64,000 nt of DNA from Cryptomeria japonica. Taxonomy: Eukaryota; Streptophyta; Pinopsida; Cupressales; Cupressaceae. Shown piece after piece: positions 24,501-36,656 of this stretch. Numbering within the stretch: position 1 is the stretch's first letter; every line of letters begins with the position of its first letter. Below the pieces are notes generated by a model. The model made no database searches. It worked only from the letters and a program-made list of their open reading frames with translations, and was not told the origin of the DNA. The stretch lies in assembly GCF_030272615.1 (NCBI RefSeq), contig NC_081414.1, positions 768,068,153 through 768,132,152 on the forward strand. The letters run 5' to 3'. Both the position numbers and the translations under genes were made by a program.

Positions 24501-25026
24501 TCAAGGATCTCTTATCAAATGTTGCATCGGTTAGGGTCATTACAGTGTCATTAGAAACCTTTTTCCCTTTCTCAGGTCTACTATTGATGGAAGGTAAGCC
24601 TGTTACTGCCCTAACTACTTCTTTGGTTATCTTGTGAATTGAATCCAACCAAAAGAACTCTCCATGAACTTTGCTTAATACTATCCTTATAACATCCTTG
24701 GGAAAATCAAGGATACTTAGAATTTCCACAAAACCTAGGGTTTCAACTATCTTGTATTTCGGTTTAACATTTCCATTATCATCACATATAATAGTCATAA
24801 ACATGTTCTTAATTTCATCATCTCCTAGTTCTTCTATATGACAATGTATGTAGATTCTAGGATCCTCAGCATAAGCAACTCCATTGGGTATTTTTGAGAA
24901 TGCTCCTAGGGTATCATCTTTCTTCTCAATTTCAGGAATAATTTTAAATACTGGCCTAGGGCACTTAACAACTTCAACTACAGTAGGGTTTGCAATGAAT
25001 TCAGGTGCATAGGAGGAAGCTAGTTA
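21526..25026 (-). pseudogene. Long degenerate ORF of unknown function in the SIRE-like element
   Basis: Minus-strand open segments chain with stops and frameshifts over about 3.5 kb. The N-terminal part (25017-24142) is globular, with IPNGVAYAEDPRIYIHCH, EFFWLDSIHKITKEVVRAV and LKDELIDNLKKIKGDKKG. The middle (23375-22290) is low-complexity, rich in Thr, Glu, Val and Pro with repeated TEKP-like motifs. The C-terminal parts (22293-21832 and 21714-21526) are helical and probably coiled-coil. A frameshift separates the first and middle parts. The position after gag and before the PPT matches the env-like ORF of SIRE elements, but no signal peptide or transmembrane segment is evident. The LKDELIDNLKK region faintly resembles the ORFs at 52.4-55.7 kb and 62.6-64 kb. 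Family not recognised. Confidence 0.55.
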
Positions 25027-25486
25027 TAAATACCTTATTCTGCCTTTAGGTAAGAGTGCTTGAATGATTTGCTTCACTTCTTGCTATGGATGCCTTCATT
25101 CGGGATTTTTGCACTCTAAGGAAGTTTGAATGCTCAGTGAATGAAAAGAGAGCCAAAACACTTGCTTTATAATGTCAATTCCTTCAACTACCACATTTAA
25201 TGCTTGTCGGTTAAGTGAAAACTTAACTCATCTGTCGGTAAAGAAGTATTTCAACTTCTCACCATCAACCGAGGGTAAATAAGCATGTTTTGCATTAGTT
25301 GCCATACCCCCAAGGGATTATTTCTCAGTTAGATGAAGAATCTCCTACCGGTGGAGTGATACTTTGTTCTACCGGTGAAGGAATAGCTTCACTAACATTC
25401 ATATCTGACTTTTTGATCCATTGTTTTGAAAATTCTTGCTTTACTTCTTCAACCTTTTCTTTTCCTTTCAAAATGGGTCCTTTGTT

Positions 25487-26411
25487 ATTTGTCAGTGATA
25501 TGTCCAATCTTGTTACAAGCATAACAAGTCACATTATTTTTTTGAATAGCATTTCCATATCCTATGCCAGTATGTGTTTTGCATTGATTAGATAAGTGTC
25601 CAAATCTTCCACAAGCATAGCATCTTACATTCATTCTGCAATTTTCGGAATTGTGTCCAACTTTGTTGCATTTAGAACATTGACTGGTGGGTGCATTGGT
25701 GTTCTGGTAGTTTTTTGATCTACACTGATTTGTTTTGTGACCATACTTGTTACAGTTAAAGCATTTTCCATTAAATTTATAAGCAATAGGTTGTCATACC
25801 GGTTTGTTGTGATCATGTTTGTTTGCAATGTCAGAGCTTTCACCAACTTCAAAGCCAAGTCCATTAGTATTTCCATTAGGTTTCTAATTTTTCAACATGT
25901 CATCAAGTTCTTCTGAACTTTTCTTGAATTTCTCCTTGTGTTGATTTGCAATAGCCAACTCATTTTCCAAGAAATCCTTCTGTCTCATGAGTTCAGTTTT
26001 ATTACGTTCCAAGTGAATCATATCTGTTTTTAACATATCATTCTCATGACTGAGTCTTATATTTTCATTTGCAACATCATTGATTCTTCTAGCCAGATCA
26101 TCTTCATTCTTCTTTCTGTTTTCAATGCCTTTACAAAATCTCATGGTCATGTCTTGCATCTCATTTCTCAAAGACATATTCTCTTGTTTCAGTTTGCTTA
26201 CCAGATCATTAAGAGTCTCTTTTTCATCATCATCACTCTGTATCTTCTCATGAATTTCTCTTCTTTTGTTCTGAGCAATAGTGAGATTTTCTTGAAGTCC
26301 TTGAATGATTTCCTATGCAGCCTTCAGATCATCTTCAAGTTTTATATTCTTCAATTTTTCTGCATCATAATCTGCAAGAGATGTTTCCAATTGCTTTCTC
26401 AGATTATCCAT
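25487..26411 (-). pseudogene. Truncated SIRE-type Gag with four zinc knuckles
   Basis: The frame from ATG 26409-26411, only 55 bases beyond the PBS, gives a long coiled coil (MDNLRKQLETSLADYDAEK and on, to about 25884, with a TAG near 26315). NGLGFEVGESS follows, then CCHC knuckles at 25722-25763, 25638-25679 and 25581-25622, each matching CX2CX4HX4C. A fourth at about 25487-25526 lacks its last Cys because a stop codon intervenes. The usual N-terminal Gag domain is absent and no protease follows. Stop codons make it non-functional. Confidence 0.8.
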
Positions 26412-26465
26412 CTGTACCGATAGAATCTTCCTCAAGCTGTTAGGCTTTTGAAAATAGTGGATCAG

Positions 26466-26477
26466 GCTCTGATACCA
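26466..26477 (-). other. Primer binding site (initiator tRNA-Met type)
   Basis: GCTCTGATACCA on the plus strand, two bases from the LTR at 26480. Exact complement of the standard plant iMet PBS. Confidence 0.92.
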
Positions 26478-26479
26478 AT

Positions 26480-27251
26480 TGTTAGGATTCCCAAAGATAC
26501 TGAGAGGGGGGGCTGAATTAGTATCTTGTCATTTAATGGATTTTCTTGACTTATTAAATGAATTGCATCTCAAAATAGTATACCGATAAACAAGAATTAA
26601 TGCAGTAAATAAGAACAACAACCACAACATAGAAAGCACACCATAACACAATATTTTTAGCGAGGAAACCCGGTGTGGGAAAAAGCTCGATGGGATTTGT
26701 GACCCACAATATTCGCTTACTGGCCAATAAGTGAATATTACTGTTACAATAGGGGTCTGCACATGCAGGAAGGCCAACTGCCTAAAGCTCATTGCTTAAA
26801 TACAAAAGAGAAGTCTCACTGACTTACAAAAGTGGATTATGGAAATCCAATGTCATGTACTGCTTTGGATCAGCATCTGTTATGCCAGGTTCAGTACCGG
26901 TTTAAGCTCATACAACTTCCAAAACCTTATTCCAAACTCTGCCTTAATATTCGCATATTAGTTTTGCAATAATCTAACCATATCCACATATCCTAAATGA
27001 TTTACAAGAGCTCATACTTATGAGTCATATTACAACTTGTTGTCGGCTTACAAAAAGATTTTACAATTAAATACAAAATACAATAAATAAAATCTTGTCG
27101 GCTAGGATGTCGGTGAACATCTTTGTCGTTGTCGGTGTCAGTGTCTGTGCCTGTGTCGATGTCTGTCGGTTCCATAGGATTGTAAGGTTGTCATCAATGA
27201 CAATACCTTCAATCACCTACAATTTCTCATTGGAGTGTGCATTTGCCAACA
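26480..27251 (-). repeat. 5' LTR of the SIRE-like element
   Basis: TGTTAGG...GCCAACA, 772 bp, followed by TSD CAACA. The inverted arms at 26494-26503 and 26518-26527 match the other LTR except for one mismatch. Confidence 0.92.
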
Positions 27252-27256
27252 CAACA

Positions 27257-28979
27257 ACTATCACTCATACATGCCTAGTGTCTCTTGCTATTGTCTCTTA
27301 TAGTTTGAAGATTAATTGCCTCATCTTCACATGACAATGTTGAAGTCCATCACAACATGCCTTTGACAATACATATCATATACAATATGTGAAAGACAGG
27401 TAATTGGAAAACTATAATGATCATTTTTTTATGATACTCCTCTACCTAAAAATAGCAAGTTTATTCATAATTGATGCACAACTTCTTGACCACACACACA
27501 CATCATTTGACGTATGATAGTACCAATAAACTTATAATAGTCCTAAAAAACCTATGATGGTCCTAAGACACTTATAAAATCCTTAAGAGACTTATGACAA
27601 TCCTAATAAACTCGTGACAATCATAATATACCTATGACAATTATAAGAGACCTATAGTAGTCCTCTTAAATTCATTTTTCTCATTGCTTGTGCCCTACTA
27701 ACATCACCTCTCTATGTATTGGGTTGGATCACCTCTCTATGTGTTGGGTTGGAAACCCCTAAGAAACAAAATATCTTTAGTTTTATAATCATTTAGTTAC
27801 TTTAATCATTGGTTATTATTATTGTCCTAGGGCTATTATAAGTGTTTTGACATGTGACAATCTTAGTATATGTGATTTCAATAATTCTCAAAAAGTGTCA
27901 AAAATAGTTTCAAAAACCATAACCATATCTTATTGACATATCTTTAACAAGTATTCCTGGGAAACTTATTAATCATTAGTTTAAAAACATTCTCAATAAT
28001 ATCAATTAAAAGCTTACGCTTTCAACACAAAATAATACTTGTTAGTTATGAAGAACCTTGGCCTAAGAACATTGTATGTTTCAATTGAAAAATCTATTGT
28101 TAATAATTTATTCGTCATCTGAATAAGATATCATCATGATAATATCTCTACCATTAAACATCAACATCAACATTACTAGTATCAATGAATACTTTTAAAA
28201 TATTAATTCTCTCCAATGTATCTTCCATGTATCTAAGTATGAATCCACACATCTCATGCCATAATTCACATATGCACTCCTTAGAAAGACTCCATATTAA
28301 GACAACCCACTCACCTAGTCAACTTTACCCACTAAACATGTGTTTTCTTATATAGACTCAAGCTCACACAAATACAATCAAGTGGTAACATAAAAACATG
28401 TGTCTTACAAACAATAAGAACACAAAACCATTGACCCTTCAAACTTTTTGATTCAAGCATTGGATACTTTTCCCCAATTAATTATTCTACATGTCCCACA
28501 AATAAGAAAAAACTAATCCAATTTTAGATAAAACTTTACAACTAACCCCACATAATTACATAGTGTGCCTAATCACATCTCCTAGATGCATCATAACAAA
28601 ATGAATATTTAATATACCACACTATGATATTTCATGTTTATGCAAGATGTATAACACCTAATCCCAATATGAATAACATGCATTAACATGTTTTGTAGCT
28701 AGGTGATTCACATATAACCACAATATCAAAGATTACATGTACATCTATGTACTTTGTTGTTAGGTGATCTTGATGAAGACAATCAAGACCAAGTATAATA
28801 TTCTCTTAGGCACACAAACTACTAATGTTAGGAAAGCATGTCAAAAGTGTGTAAATAGAAGATAAGAATATATGACCCACCTTAAAGTAATTGCATAAAT
28901 AAAATATATGCAAGTAGTTAATGAATATGAAGGGAATATTAACAAAACCAAGGACAATCATACATAAAAGAGTATTGTA
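27257..28979. other. Intergenic, nothing recognised
   Basis: AT-rich. A loose run of ACTTATGA(C/T)-(A/G)TCCTAA phrases repeats at about 27520-27665. No gene was found. Confidence 0.5.
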
Positions 28980-29165
28980 AGGTTGATGATTTTACACCCA
29001 GAATAGGCAAAACAAAGAGATGTTAATCACCAAAAGGATAGTAAAGCTAAAATCATGTCCATGTAATTACATAAATTAAAGTTCAATATTGTAGGTATAA
29101 GCAAGAGTGTGTAGACATTTTTACCAAACTTCTCACAAAGGGCAATTTTGAATGACTAATAAAAA
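28980..29165 (+). pseudogene. Ty1/Copia RNase H C-terminus remnant
   Basis: A plus-strand frame at about 29104-29147 reads QECVDIFTKLLTKGNFE and stops. This matches the strongly conserved C-terminus of Copia polyproteins (EQVADI-hydrophobic-TK-x-L-x-x-x-x-F). Sequence just upstream fits the preceding RNase H residues with stops. The rest of pol was not found. Confidence 0.55.
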
Positions 29166-31083
29166 GTTTGTCCATCATGGACACAATAGTAGTATCTTTG
29201 GAGCTCTCACAGTCTTCTTCAAAAGACACATATATGATTAACCTCTAGAATGGTCAAGCTCTAGAAGAACTTGTGAAACATGGAAGAGATCTAAACAAAT
29301 CCAAATGGACAATTTTAGCTCCAAAAGTACAAAATGAGGTTGAAATGAATCAAGATTATTAGAGATGTTGAATTTTATTGTAATAATGAACTACTTGTCA
29401 TTATTAATATAAAACCCATAAAAAATATTAGGATCTATTATTCCCTCCCTTCTAACACTAGTTGCAAGAACTATTGTTGGTTAGTTGTGATGTAAATAGA
29501 ATTTAATGTAACCGAGAACTAATGGGAGAGGTCAATAAGGATAGAAAACAAAATTATGTTTTTGTATCTGCAATTGTTTAGGAAAAAAAGAGAGAAATTG
29601 CAACATCAAAGAGATTTTCGGGTAGAAAGAACAATGAATTGTAGCAACGTAGTTTGTGAAGAACGAAGAATAAATGAGTGAGAATTGTTGAAAACTACAA
29701 AAAGGGGCACGAAATTGAAGGCTCCAAACTATGAACAAAATGAAAAAGCAAAGACTCAAAATTTTGTTTTTAGTCATTTTTGGAAAATTAGGAAGTCATA
29801 CCCACCTATATGCATCAAATTTTGCATTTATTATATATGATTCTATGTTGAATATGTTGAGTTAAATATGTTATGTTTAGGTTAAAAGAAATCCACCCTT
29901 TGATAATTTTCTTAAGAACTAATTAACCAATATGGAGGATTTATTCGTGTATATAATAAGCTTCTAAAATATACTAGAGGAAGGGTACAAGTAGCCCAAA
30001 TAACTAACTTTGTGCACTCTAAGCTTCTAAATAGTAAATCAAATTTTGACGGTTTCTTGGTTGTCTTCATATGCAACTTAAGTGCTTATAGCTATTGTTT
30101 TGACTTTTGGGTAGTTACGACAAATGTTGTGGGATTTCTTATGCACGCAAAGGTAGAAAAATAGCAATTTTGAGTTGACATTCCATACATATTCCCTTTT
30201 GCCCCATTTAATGTTCGCTTTAACCACCACAAAATTTGCACAATTGATCCAATACCTATGCACAAATGCCTATGTACTATTGGTATCGATAAAGTTGCAA
30301 AATTAGTCTAATTACTAACATTTTTTTAGCTATTGGATATACCAATGGGCGGTTGTTGACCATAGGTTTTTAATTAGTGAAATCCAATGAACAATAATTG
30401 GGAACATGGGCAATAATTGGGCCCCTTCCCCTAGTCATTAGGTGAATTTAAACCATTTACTTCTCTTAATTTTCACAAGTAAATAATCATTAAGTTATGC
30501 AACAACCAAGCTTGTCTCAAGTGACCAAGAAACTTTTAGCATACTTATTCACCTGTCATGTCTATTTAACTTTATCATGAGCATATCATATATAATGGAA
30601 GCATGAGTGGTACATTAGCGTAGTAAGGCAAGTTGCAACCAAGCCTATTATTAAAAGAGAGATGCACATACAATAATGGTGATTTGTAACCATTTGAAAC
30701 TGTAAGATGAAAATTTTGGTTTTGTTTATTCTACATCAAATTCTTTACCATTATAAATGGTTTTAAAGTCTTTAGAGAACCATCATTTTAAAAATGATCT
30801 TACTTACGTAGCATGCATCACAATTAAAAAATGCAAAAAAAATCTTGATCTTGATCTTGTCACCTTCACAAACAATCTTAACAATAATTACAAATAGAGA
30901 ATGCATACTAGCCATAAAGTCTAAAATAGGATCTAAACCAACCACCAATAGATGATATCTATAAATAAATGACAATTTTTAAAACAAAGCTAAACATCAA
31001 CGGGAATGCCCTTCAACAATGTTGAATATTATTAACAATAGAGTTCAAATTGCATCTTAGTTACATTTGATAAGACTAGATAA
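29166..31083. other. Non-coding flank downstream of the host gene
   Basis: Nothing recognised. The first part may be 3' sequence of the Copia relic and the last few hundred bases the 3' UTR of the gene ending at 31084. Confidence 0.45.
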
Positions 31084-31212
31084 TTACTCTTGATCTTCCA
31101 AAGATCGCTTTCGAGCTTTTAGATCGAGTTCAAGGTTATCTGGTAATGGATGGCTTCTTCCTCGACGAAAAAAAACAGCCAAAGCCTTCATTTTTTTACA
31201 TAAATCAAATAC
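31084..31212 (-). CDS. Last coding exon of a host gene (possibly DUF3110-like)
   Basis: Minus strand: acceptor CTTTTGCAG (31213-31221) is followed by 42 codons in phase 0 and TAA at 31084-31086. The peptide starts VFDLCKKMKALAVFFRRGRS and ends KARKRSLEDQE. It contains no stop and is coding-like against an AT-rich background. It joins in frame to the exon at 50005-50103, giving a continuous and plausible protein (...AQLDASS + VFDLCKKMKAL...). From memory of the style of plant chloroplast DUF3110 proteins (an EDEEDAxxY segment followed by an LAVLFRRGR tail) I suggest that family, but I could not test it. Upstream exons lie beyond 50103, possibly outside the window. Confidence 0.6.
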   Translation of the reverse strand, partial: VFDLCKKMKALAVFFRRGRSHPLPDNLELDLKARKRSLEDQE

Positions 31213-31221
31213 CTGCAAAAG

Positions 31222-32734
31222 AAAACACCATATGAACAATCATAGATTATAATGGGTTTATTAATTAGAGATAATGAACGGGAATGGATTATTTTAATAG
31301 TAATTTTTATGGTTGATTATAGTGATATGCCATTTTGATTGCTTTTTATTATAAAATGAATGTATACATATCAATTGTCAATTGAAATAAGCACACTAAA
31401 ACATTTTGAAGCTCGGAAATATTACTTCTATTATAAGGTTGCTCATCACAATTTGATGCCTAAGGTAGAAAGTAGTACATGAAACTTAATTAAGATATGT
31501 TTTTAATAAAAATTAGAAGTCCAAATGTGATTTTAAATCTCTTAACAAAAGCAACTATGGAAGATTACCTTCTTATTAGAATAACAACAATACAATTACA
31601 TATTTTAGTTGGATGACCCCCAAAACAAGCTCAAAAGAACAAGGAAAAAAAAGGAATTGGAATGAGGAAACAAGAACAATTAGAAACTACAAACCTTGCA
31701 ACTCTTCATTAGGAGAGCCCAAAGTTACATTAAGGATGTGTTGCAATTGGGCAAGCATACTAGATGCTATGATTTACAAATATTATAATATGCATAGTTT
31801 TGAACGTACATAAAATGTGTATAAACAATCATTGTATTCATGTCATATTATATAAAAGCAAATGAGTTTCACATCATAGACCCAACTAAAATTGTCATGG
31901 GTGGAGCACCTTGTTGTGGCCATAGGAACACTTAGAGGTGAGGGTTGCACTTATGGCAATGCATCGACCAAATCCAAACCCCATATTCCACCACAGAGGC
32001 ACCTTCAAATATGGTTGACTATAACTATGTTAAGGAACCAAGCCCATCCTAGTGTCTTCAACGAGCTATACCCCAAATGTACCCTAACATCTTGAACTCT
32101 ATAATTCTAGGGATAAGGGCTGTAAGCAAGCAACAACACTCGAAGTTTTATAGATGGGAACTTATATAACTCTATAACAAAGACGATCTCGATCAATCCA
32201 AACATTTATCCTCAAGTAAAAAGGCAAGCAAAGACCAAAAGCAATCAAGCTAGATAATTTAGTTGCCTTGCAATTGATGTAAACCCAATATCTACTTGGT
32301 GTTGTAGGTTCAAGAATCCCCTACCCTAAATCAAGGATGTGCCATTCATCTTCTCACAATATTGAATATTTGTATGTAGGTTCAAATGTTGGACTCAAAT
32401 GTTGAATATGAGATAATCTCTCTTTCCCAGTATGCAATAATGTGATTTTGAAGGATGAAAAGAATCTTGCGATAGCTAACTTTCTAGCTAATCATAGAAT
32501 CAATCAAAATCCTTTAACTACTCTCCATAGTCATTTTTCTGCATCTTAGAATGGAATTGAACATCATCTAAGTTTCTATTTTTTTTCTCTATTTTTATCC
32601 TGATATCAAGTGAGTGTTATATTTTATCTAAGATAGGTGTGTTAGTATGGTTTTTGTTTGGTTTATTCCCATCTAAAGATGGCATTAGAGTCGGATGTTA
32701 TGTAAATTGTGAGACTTTTTGGCTACATGAAAGT
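31222..32734. other. Intron sequence, nothing firm
   Basis: No TE termini were recognised. A minus-strand piece at 31690-31763 (SMLAQLQHILNVTLGSPNEE) looks exon-like but does not fit the phase of the flanking exons. Confidence 0.4.
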
Positions 32735-33690
32735 GAATTCCCAAGCCTCATACAATGTCCCTTTGTACTATAATGCTAAGCTATGCAAATATAAATTTGG
32801 AGTACCTAGAGGAGATTTTGTTTTAATATAGCATGTGTAAGCAACTATGAGAGGCCAAGTGAGGCTTTTTTGTATGGAATCAATGTGGAGGCCTTTTGGT
32901 AGGGTGGTTGTGCGATTGTGGCAAAATGGGGTTTTAATATGCTTTATGGCACTTTCAGACTGGATGTCACAAGAAATCTTTCTATTTAGAGACTCAATGT
33001 GCCATGGTGTGATCTTATATAGACATCTAGAACAATTTATTTTTCCCCTAGTGCTGCTAAGATTTTTTATGTATATTCTTGGTGAGATTGATTTGGATGC
33101 TCAAGGGCCTCCTTGGTTGAAGGCAGCGATAAACAAGGATTTCATGTAGAAACTAGCTATTTGTGTTCTTGAGTGATTTAGGGTTTGGTTGCTCTAGTTG
33201 GTGCTCCCAAACTTTTACGAGGCCCCTCTCGTATGGGAAAAATTTTCCACGCCTTGTACCATGTCCCATTCTATTAATGCTAAGTTATGCGAATGTAAGT
33301 TGGGAGTATGAAAGGAGATTTTGTTTTAATGTGGCATGTGTGAGGCCAAATGAGGCTTGACAGTGGTTTTAACTTTCAAGTTCTTATGTCTTATAGTAGG
33401 GTGGTTGTGTAGTTATGGCTACATGCGGTTCTATATGCTTTTTGGCACTTTGTGATTGCACATAACAAGAAAGCTTTGATATTTAAAGACCCAAGGCAAT
33501 GGCATAGTCTCATTTAGACATCTAGAATAAATATTTGTTAAAGTATCTTCTTGATGAGACTAGTAAGGAATCTCAAGGGCCTCCTAGGTATAAGGAATGG
33601 TAAAGAAGGATTTCATGGAGGAGCTAGCTTGTTATGTTCCCAAGGTGTTTGTTAGAGTTTGGTTGCTCTAGTTGGTGCTCCCAAACTCTT
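32735..33690. repeat. Imperfect tandem duplication, unit about 475-490 bp
   Basis: Two copies share landmarks: GGTTGCTCTAGTTGGTGCTC at 33187 and 33661; GAGGCCAA(G/A)TGAGGCTT at 32851 and 33342; and TAGGGTGGTTGTG and AGACATCTAGAA in each. Copy divergence is substantial. No protein function is visible. Confidence 0.75.
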
Positions 33691-33699
33691 ATGATGCCC

Positions 33700-35780
33700 T
33701 TCCTCCATCCAAAACAATGCTAATGGTAAAAGGAGATGGTGTAAAGATAGTTGCAAATAGAAGCTATTGGTGTACGGGCTACATGTAGCAACTGAATTTC
33801 TAAATATTGCAAAGTGAGTTACAAGTGTTAACAGTGTTAGGAAGACATTGGCAAGGTAAATATTGGGTCTTTAGCATGGGGTATGCCTCTATACCCTAGA
33901 TACCACAAGCACCCAAGTGATAAAATAGAGGAGACAACAAAATGGGGACAAGTAGACGTCTCTAGAATTGGTTAATGGAGGTGATTTAAATTGCCTATCT
34001 ATTTGTGCTGCTTTTGCTTATTGTTGTTGGCTATGATGTTTAATCAAGTGTTTGGTTGGTGATGGGTTCCTCTTTGCTTACATTCCATGTGTTCAGCACC
34101 CTTAGTCAACACAAGATTAGGTGACTATTTTTTTGTATTTTTTCTCAGTTGCATGCTAATGGTAATAAGGTGCTATACACTATTGCATGGTGATGGCATC
34201 TATGGCATCTTTTGTAATATGATTTGACAATAGGCTTTTTGGCCATTATAATAGTGTACTTGCTTATTTTCAAGGTGGGTCCCCCAATAGAATCCCCAAC
34301 AACTTAATCTAAAAAAATAGAAAAGTTAAGTAGTTAGAAATAAAAGACAATTTTACTTATGTTTTTATTACTTCAGATTGCACAAGGTACAACAGCAGAG
34401 GATACACAAGTTAAATCAGCTATCTAGTGTATCATTATGTAAGTAAACCTTTTTTATTAAATTAAACCCTAAACGAACATTTAAAACCCTACAATATCAT
34501 TTATATTTTTAGAAACCCTGAGAATGACATTTACAAATTTAAATTTTAAATAAATTGAAAATAAAAGTTATATGATTCATTCATTGACATTTTCATTTTG
34601 TTTGATTGAATATTACAATGATAAATACATTAGAGTTGAGCTGTTACTTGATGAATGACAACTGACAAAGAAGAACAAAGTGGACTGTTCCTCTTCCTCT
34701 AGCTAAAGGCCGAAGCTTAATTGCAAATAGCAAATTGTTAAATGCTGATTGTGATTTCAATTTAGGGCGGACTATCATATTTATATGTTTTTTTTGGGAG
34801 GGGGCTACTTACAAATTAGGGTCAGGGTGGCAGCATTAGTTTTCTTATAATTTGTTTAAGTGTTTGGTATGGTCAGGAGGCCCCCAACCTTCCCCTCAAA
34901 ATGGCCCAGGGATGCCTAGGTGTACCCTAGCCATCTCAGGGATGGCAAGGAGCCCCCTTGCCTCCAATTGTAGGATGGGAAATCCCACGTTGTAGGCAGA
35001 ATTAAACGGTTGAAGGAGCAACATTTTGTTCCCATCCCCAAAATGACCTTCGCCAAAATATTGCAGTTCCCCAACTAATAGTATACAGTGTTGAACAACG
35101 TGTTCTACATTAGATTTCAGCTATTATAGTCGATATCTATTGACTTGAGGATGTTGTATTTTTTAATTCGCCTCCATTGGTCACTAATATATAGGACAAC
35201 AATTTCTTCTATGGCCTCTTACAGTCATATCGTTTCTCATCTCGTTATGCTCACTATTAGACTATGATCTTATATAATATATAGGGTAATGTGTATTTGA
35301 AAAATAGTCTGCTCCACAATCAAGCAGTTTTCGACAAAGAAGATGTCTGCAATTCTTGTAACGTTATATGCTGGTACAATTCTAGTTTTGCTTAATTTAA
35401 AAATGTTCCAATAGTTCCAACCAATAGAATGTAATTTTAATTCATGATATTAGGCTTTGGCAGTCATTCTGTAGTGATTGCCTGTTCTCTACTGAAGTCT
35501 CTCTTACACACTAATGAACTGCAACCCTAGATGGATATAGGATTCAAGATACTGTACAGCAAATTTCATATGCATTGTACAAGACTAGGACATGCTTCAA
35601 GAAGGTACAACTATGCATTTGAAAAGATGATAAGGCGGCATGGGAAAAGGAAAAAAAGCTATAATAGAAATTACAGTCTCTGTGGCATGAAGGCCTTCCA
35701 CAGATAACAGTAGCAAAACTACTATGGTATCTCTAAGCTGGAAAGAAACAAGAAAGAAAAAAATAGAACTCACATTAATT
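33700..35780. other. Intron sequence, nothing recognised
   Basis: No frames or repeats with identifiable motifs. Composition becomes slightly more GC-rich around 34860-35050 without a gene. Confidence 0.5.
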
Positions 35781-36156
35781 TGCACATATGACCAAAATAG
35801 ATTAGTCCCTGCTATGCATTTAATAATAAAGTATGCAAAGGGTTGTAAGTAGTCAGTTTATGGCTACCTTAACTCCTAATTATGTCATATTATCATTATT
35901 ATATTGTTATTTAGTTATTTAGGTCAGCCTAGGGCCTATATAGTCATATCTAAGTCAGCCTGGGTCATATCCTAAGCATAAGTAGGCTATATATAGGAGG
36001 CTGTGAGTCTTATTTCATCACCAGATTGTGAATTGTGTCCTCATTGAAGATATTTGGAGGTTTGCACCCTCAGTGGCTTGTTAGTCTCAGTTTTTATAAA
36101 GTATTTGCAGCATATTTCAAATTACCTTCCTCACTTGTGCAAGTTATTTCATAACA
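35781..36156 (+). repeat. 5' LTR of the nested-host Gypsy element
   Basis: Matches 47236-47544 from TTAGTCC through AGTAGTCAG, CCTTAACTCCTAATTA and GGCTATATATAGGAGG (TATA) to GTGCAAGTTATTTCATAACA. The left limit is uncertain by tens of bases. Downstream, AAGAGCATGATCTTGGCACC looks like a tRNA-iMet PBS that has lost its first bases (TGGTATC). Confidence 0.7.
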
Positions 36157-36656
36157 AAGAGCATGATCTTGGCACCATGAAGATGAATCATTTTTTACAA
36201 TTTTGGAGGTTATTTTAAAAATTGCCTATCTTTCAAATTTGGGCAAATTCTTTTCTGGTTTTTGGAGGTATTTTAAGAACATATTGAAGCAACTTCAGTC
36301 CGAATTTCAGAGGAATTGGAGCAGAATTGAGTGATTTATTGCACAAATAGGGTTTCTGCCAGAAAAATTTGGAAAGCATATATCTCCAAAGATCTGAGCG
36401 AATTTCTTCCTGATTTTTTAACGGTTTTTTGAGAGGTCATTGAAAATTCAACAGTAAAAAAATTAGAGAATTTGGAGCAGAAATAAGTGACTTGTTGCAA
36501 AATCAAGGTTTCCAATAATTTCACTCTCAAGACAGCAAATCTGCTAATTTTGTGGACATTTCTCTTAGTGTCATTTTGGTCCTAGCAAGTTACACTAAAA
36601 GTTTAAGTCATTTAGATTTCAATTGTGTGTTTTTTGCAAATTTATTATTTTCTAAC

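Larger units (their letters stand above)
20529..27251 (-). mobile_element. SIRE-like Copia derivative lacking pol, minus strand
   Basis: LTRs at 20529-21292 and 26480-27251 with perfect TSD CAACA (20524-20528 and 27252-27256). PBS and PPT place it on the minus strand. The interior encodes a truncated SIRE-type Gag (coiled coil, NGLGF motif, zinc knuckles) directly after the PBS. A long degenerate ORF of unknown function follows, with no protease, integrase, RT or RNase H in between. It therefore looks like a pol-deleted, non-autonomous derivative. SIRE/Maximus elements are known to carry an extra env-like ORF after pol, so the long ORF may be that gene or a replacement. Confidence 0.88.

Noticed and set aside
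31690-31763. Minus-strand exon-like piece (SMLAQLQHILNVTLGSPNEE)
   Set aside because: Its phase does not fit between the flanking exons of the host gene, which join perfectly without it.
35692-35780. An earlier start for the Gypsy 5' LTR, with GTCTC as a partner for GTCTG after 47544
   Set aside because: No matching sequence exists at the 3' LTR start, so the similarity of the flanks is probably chance.
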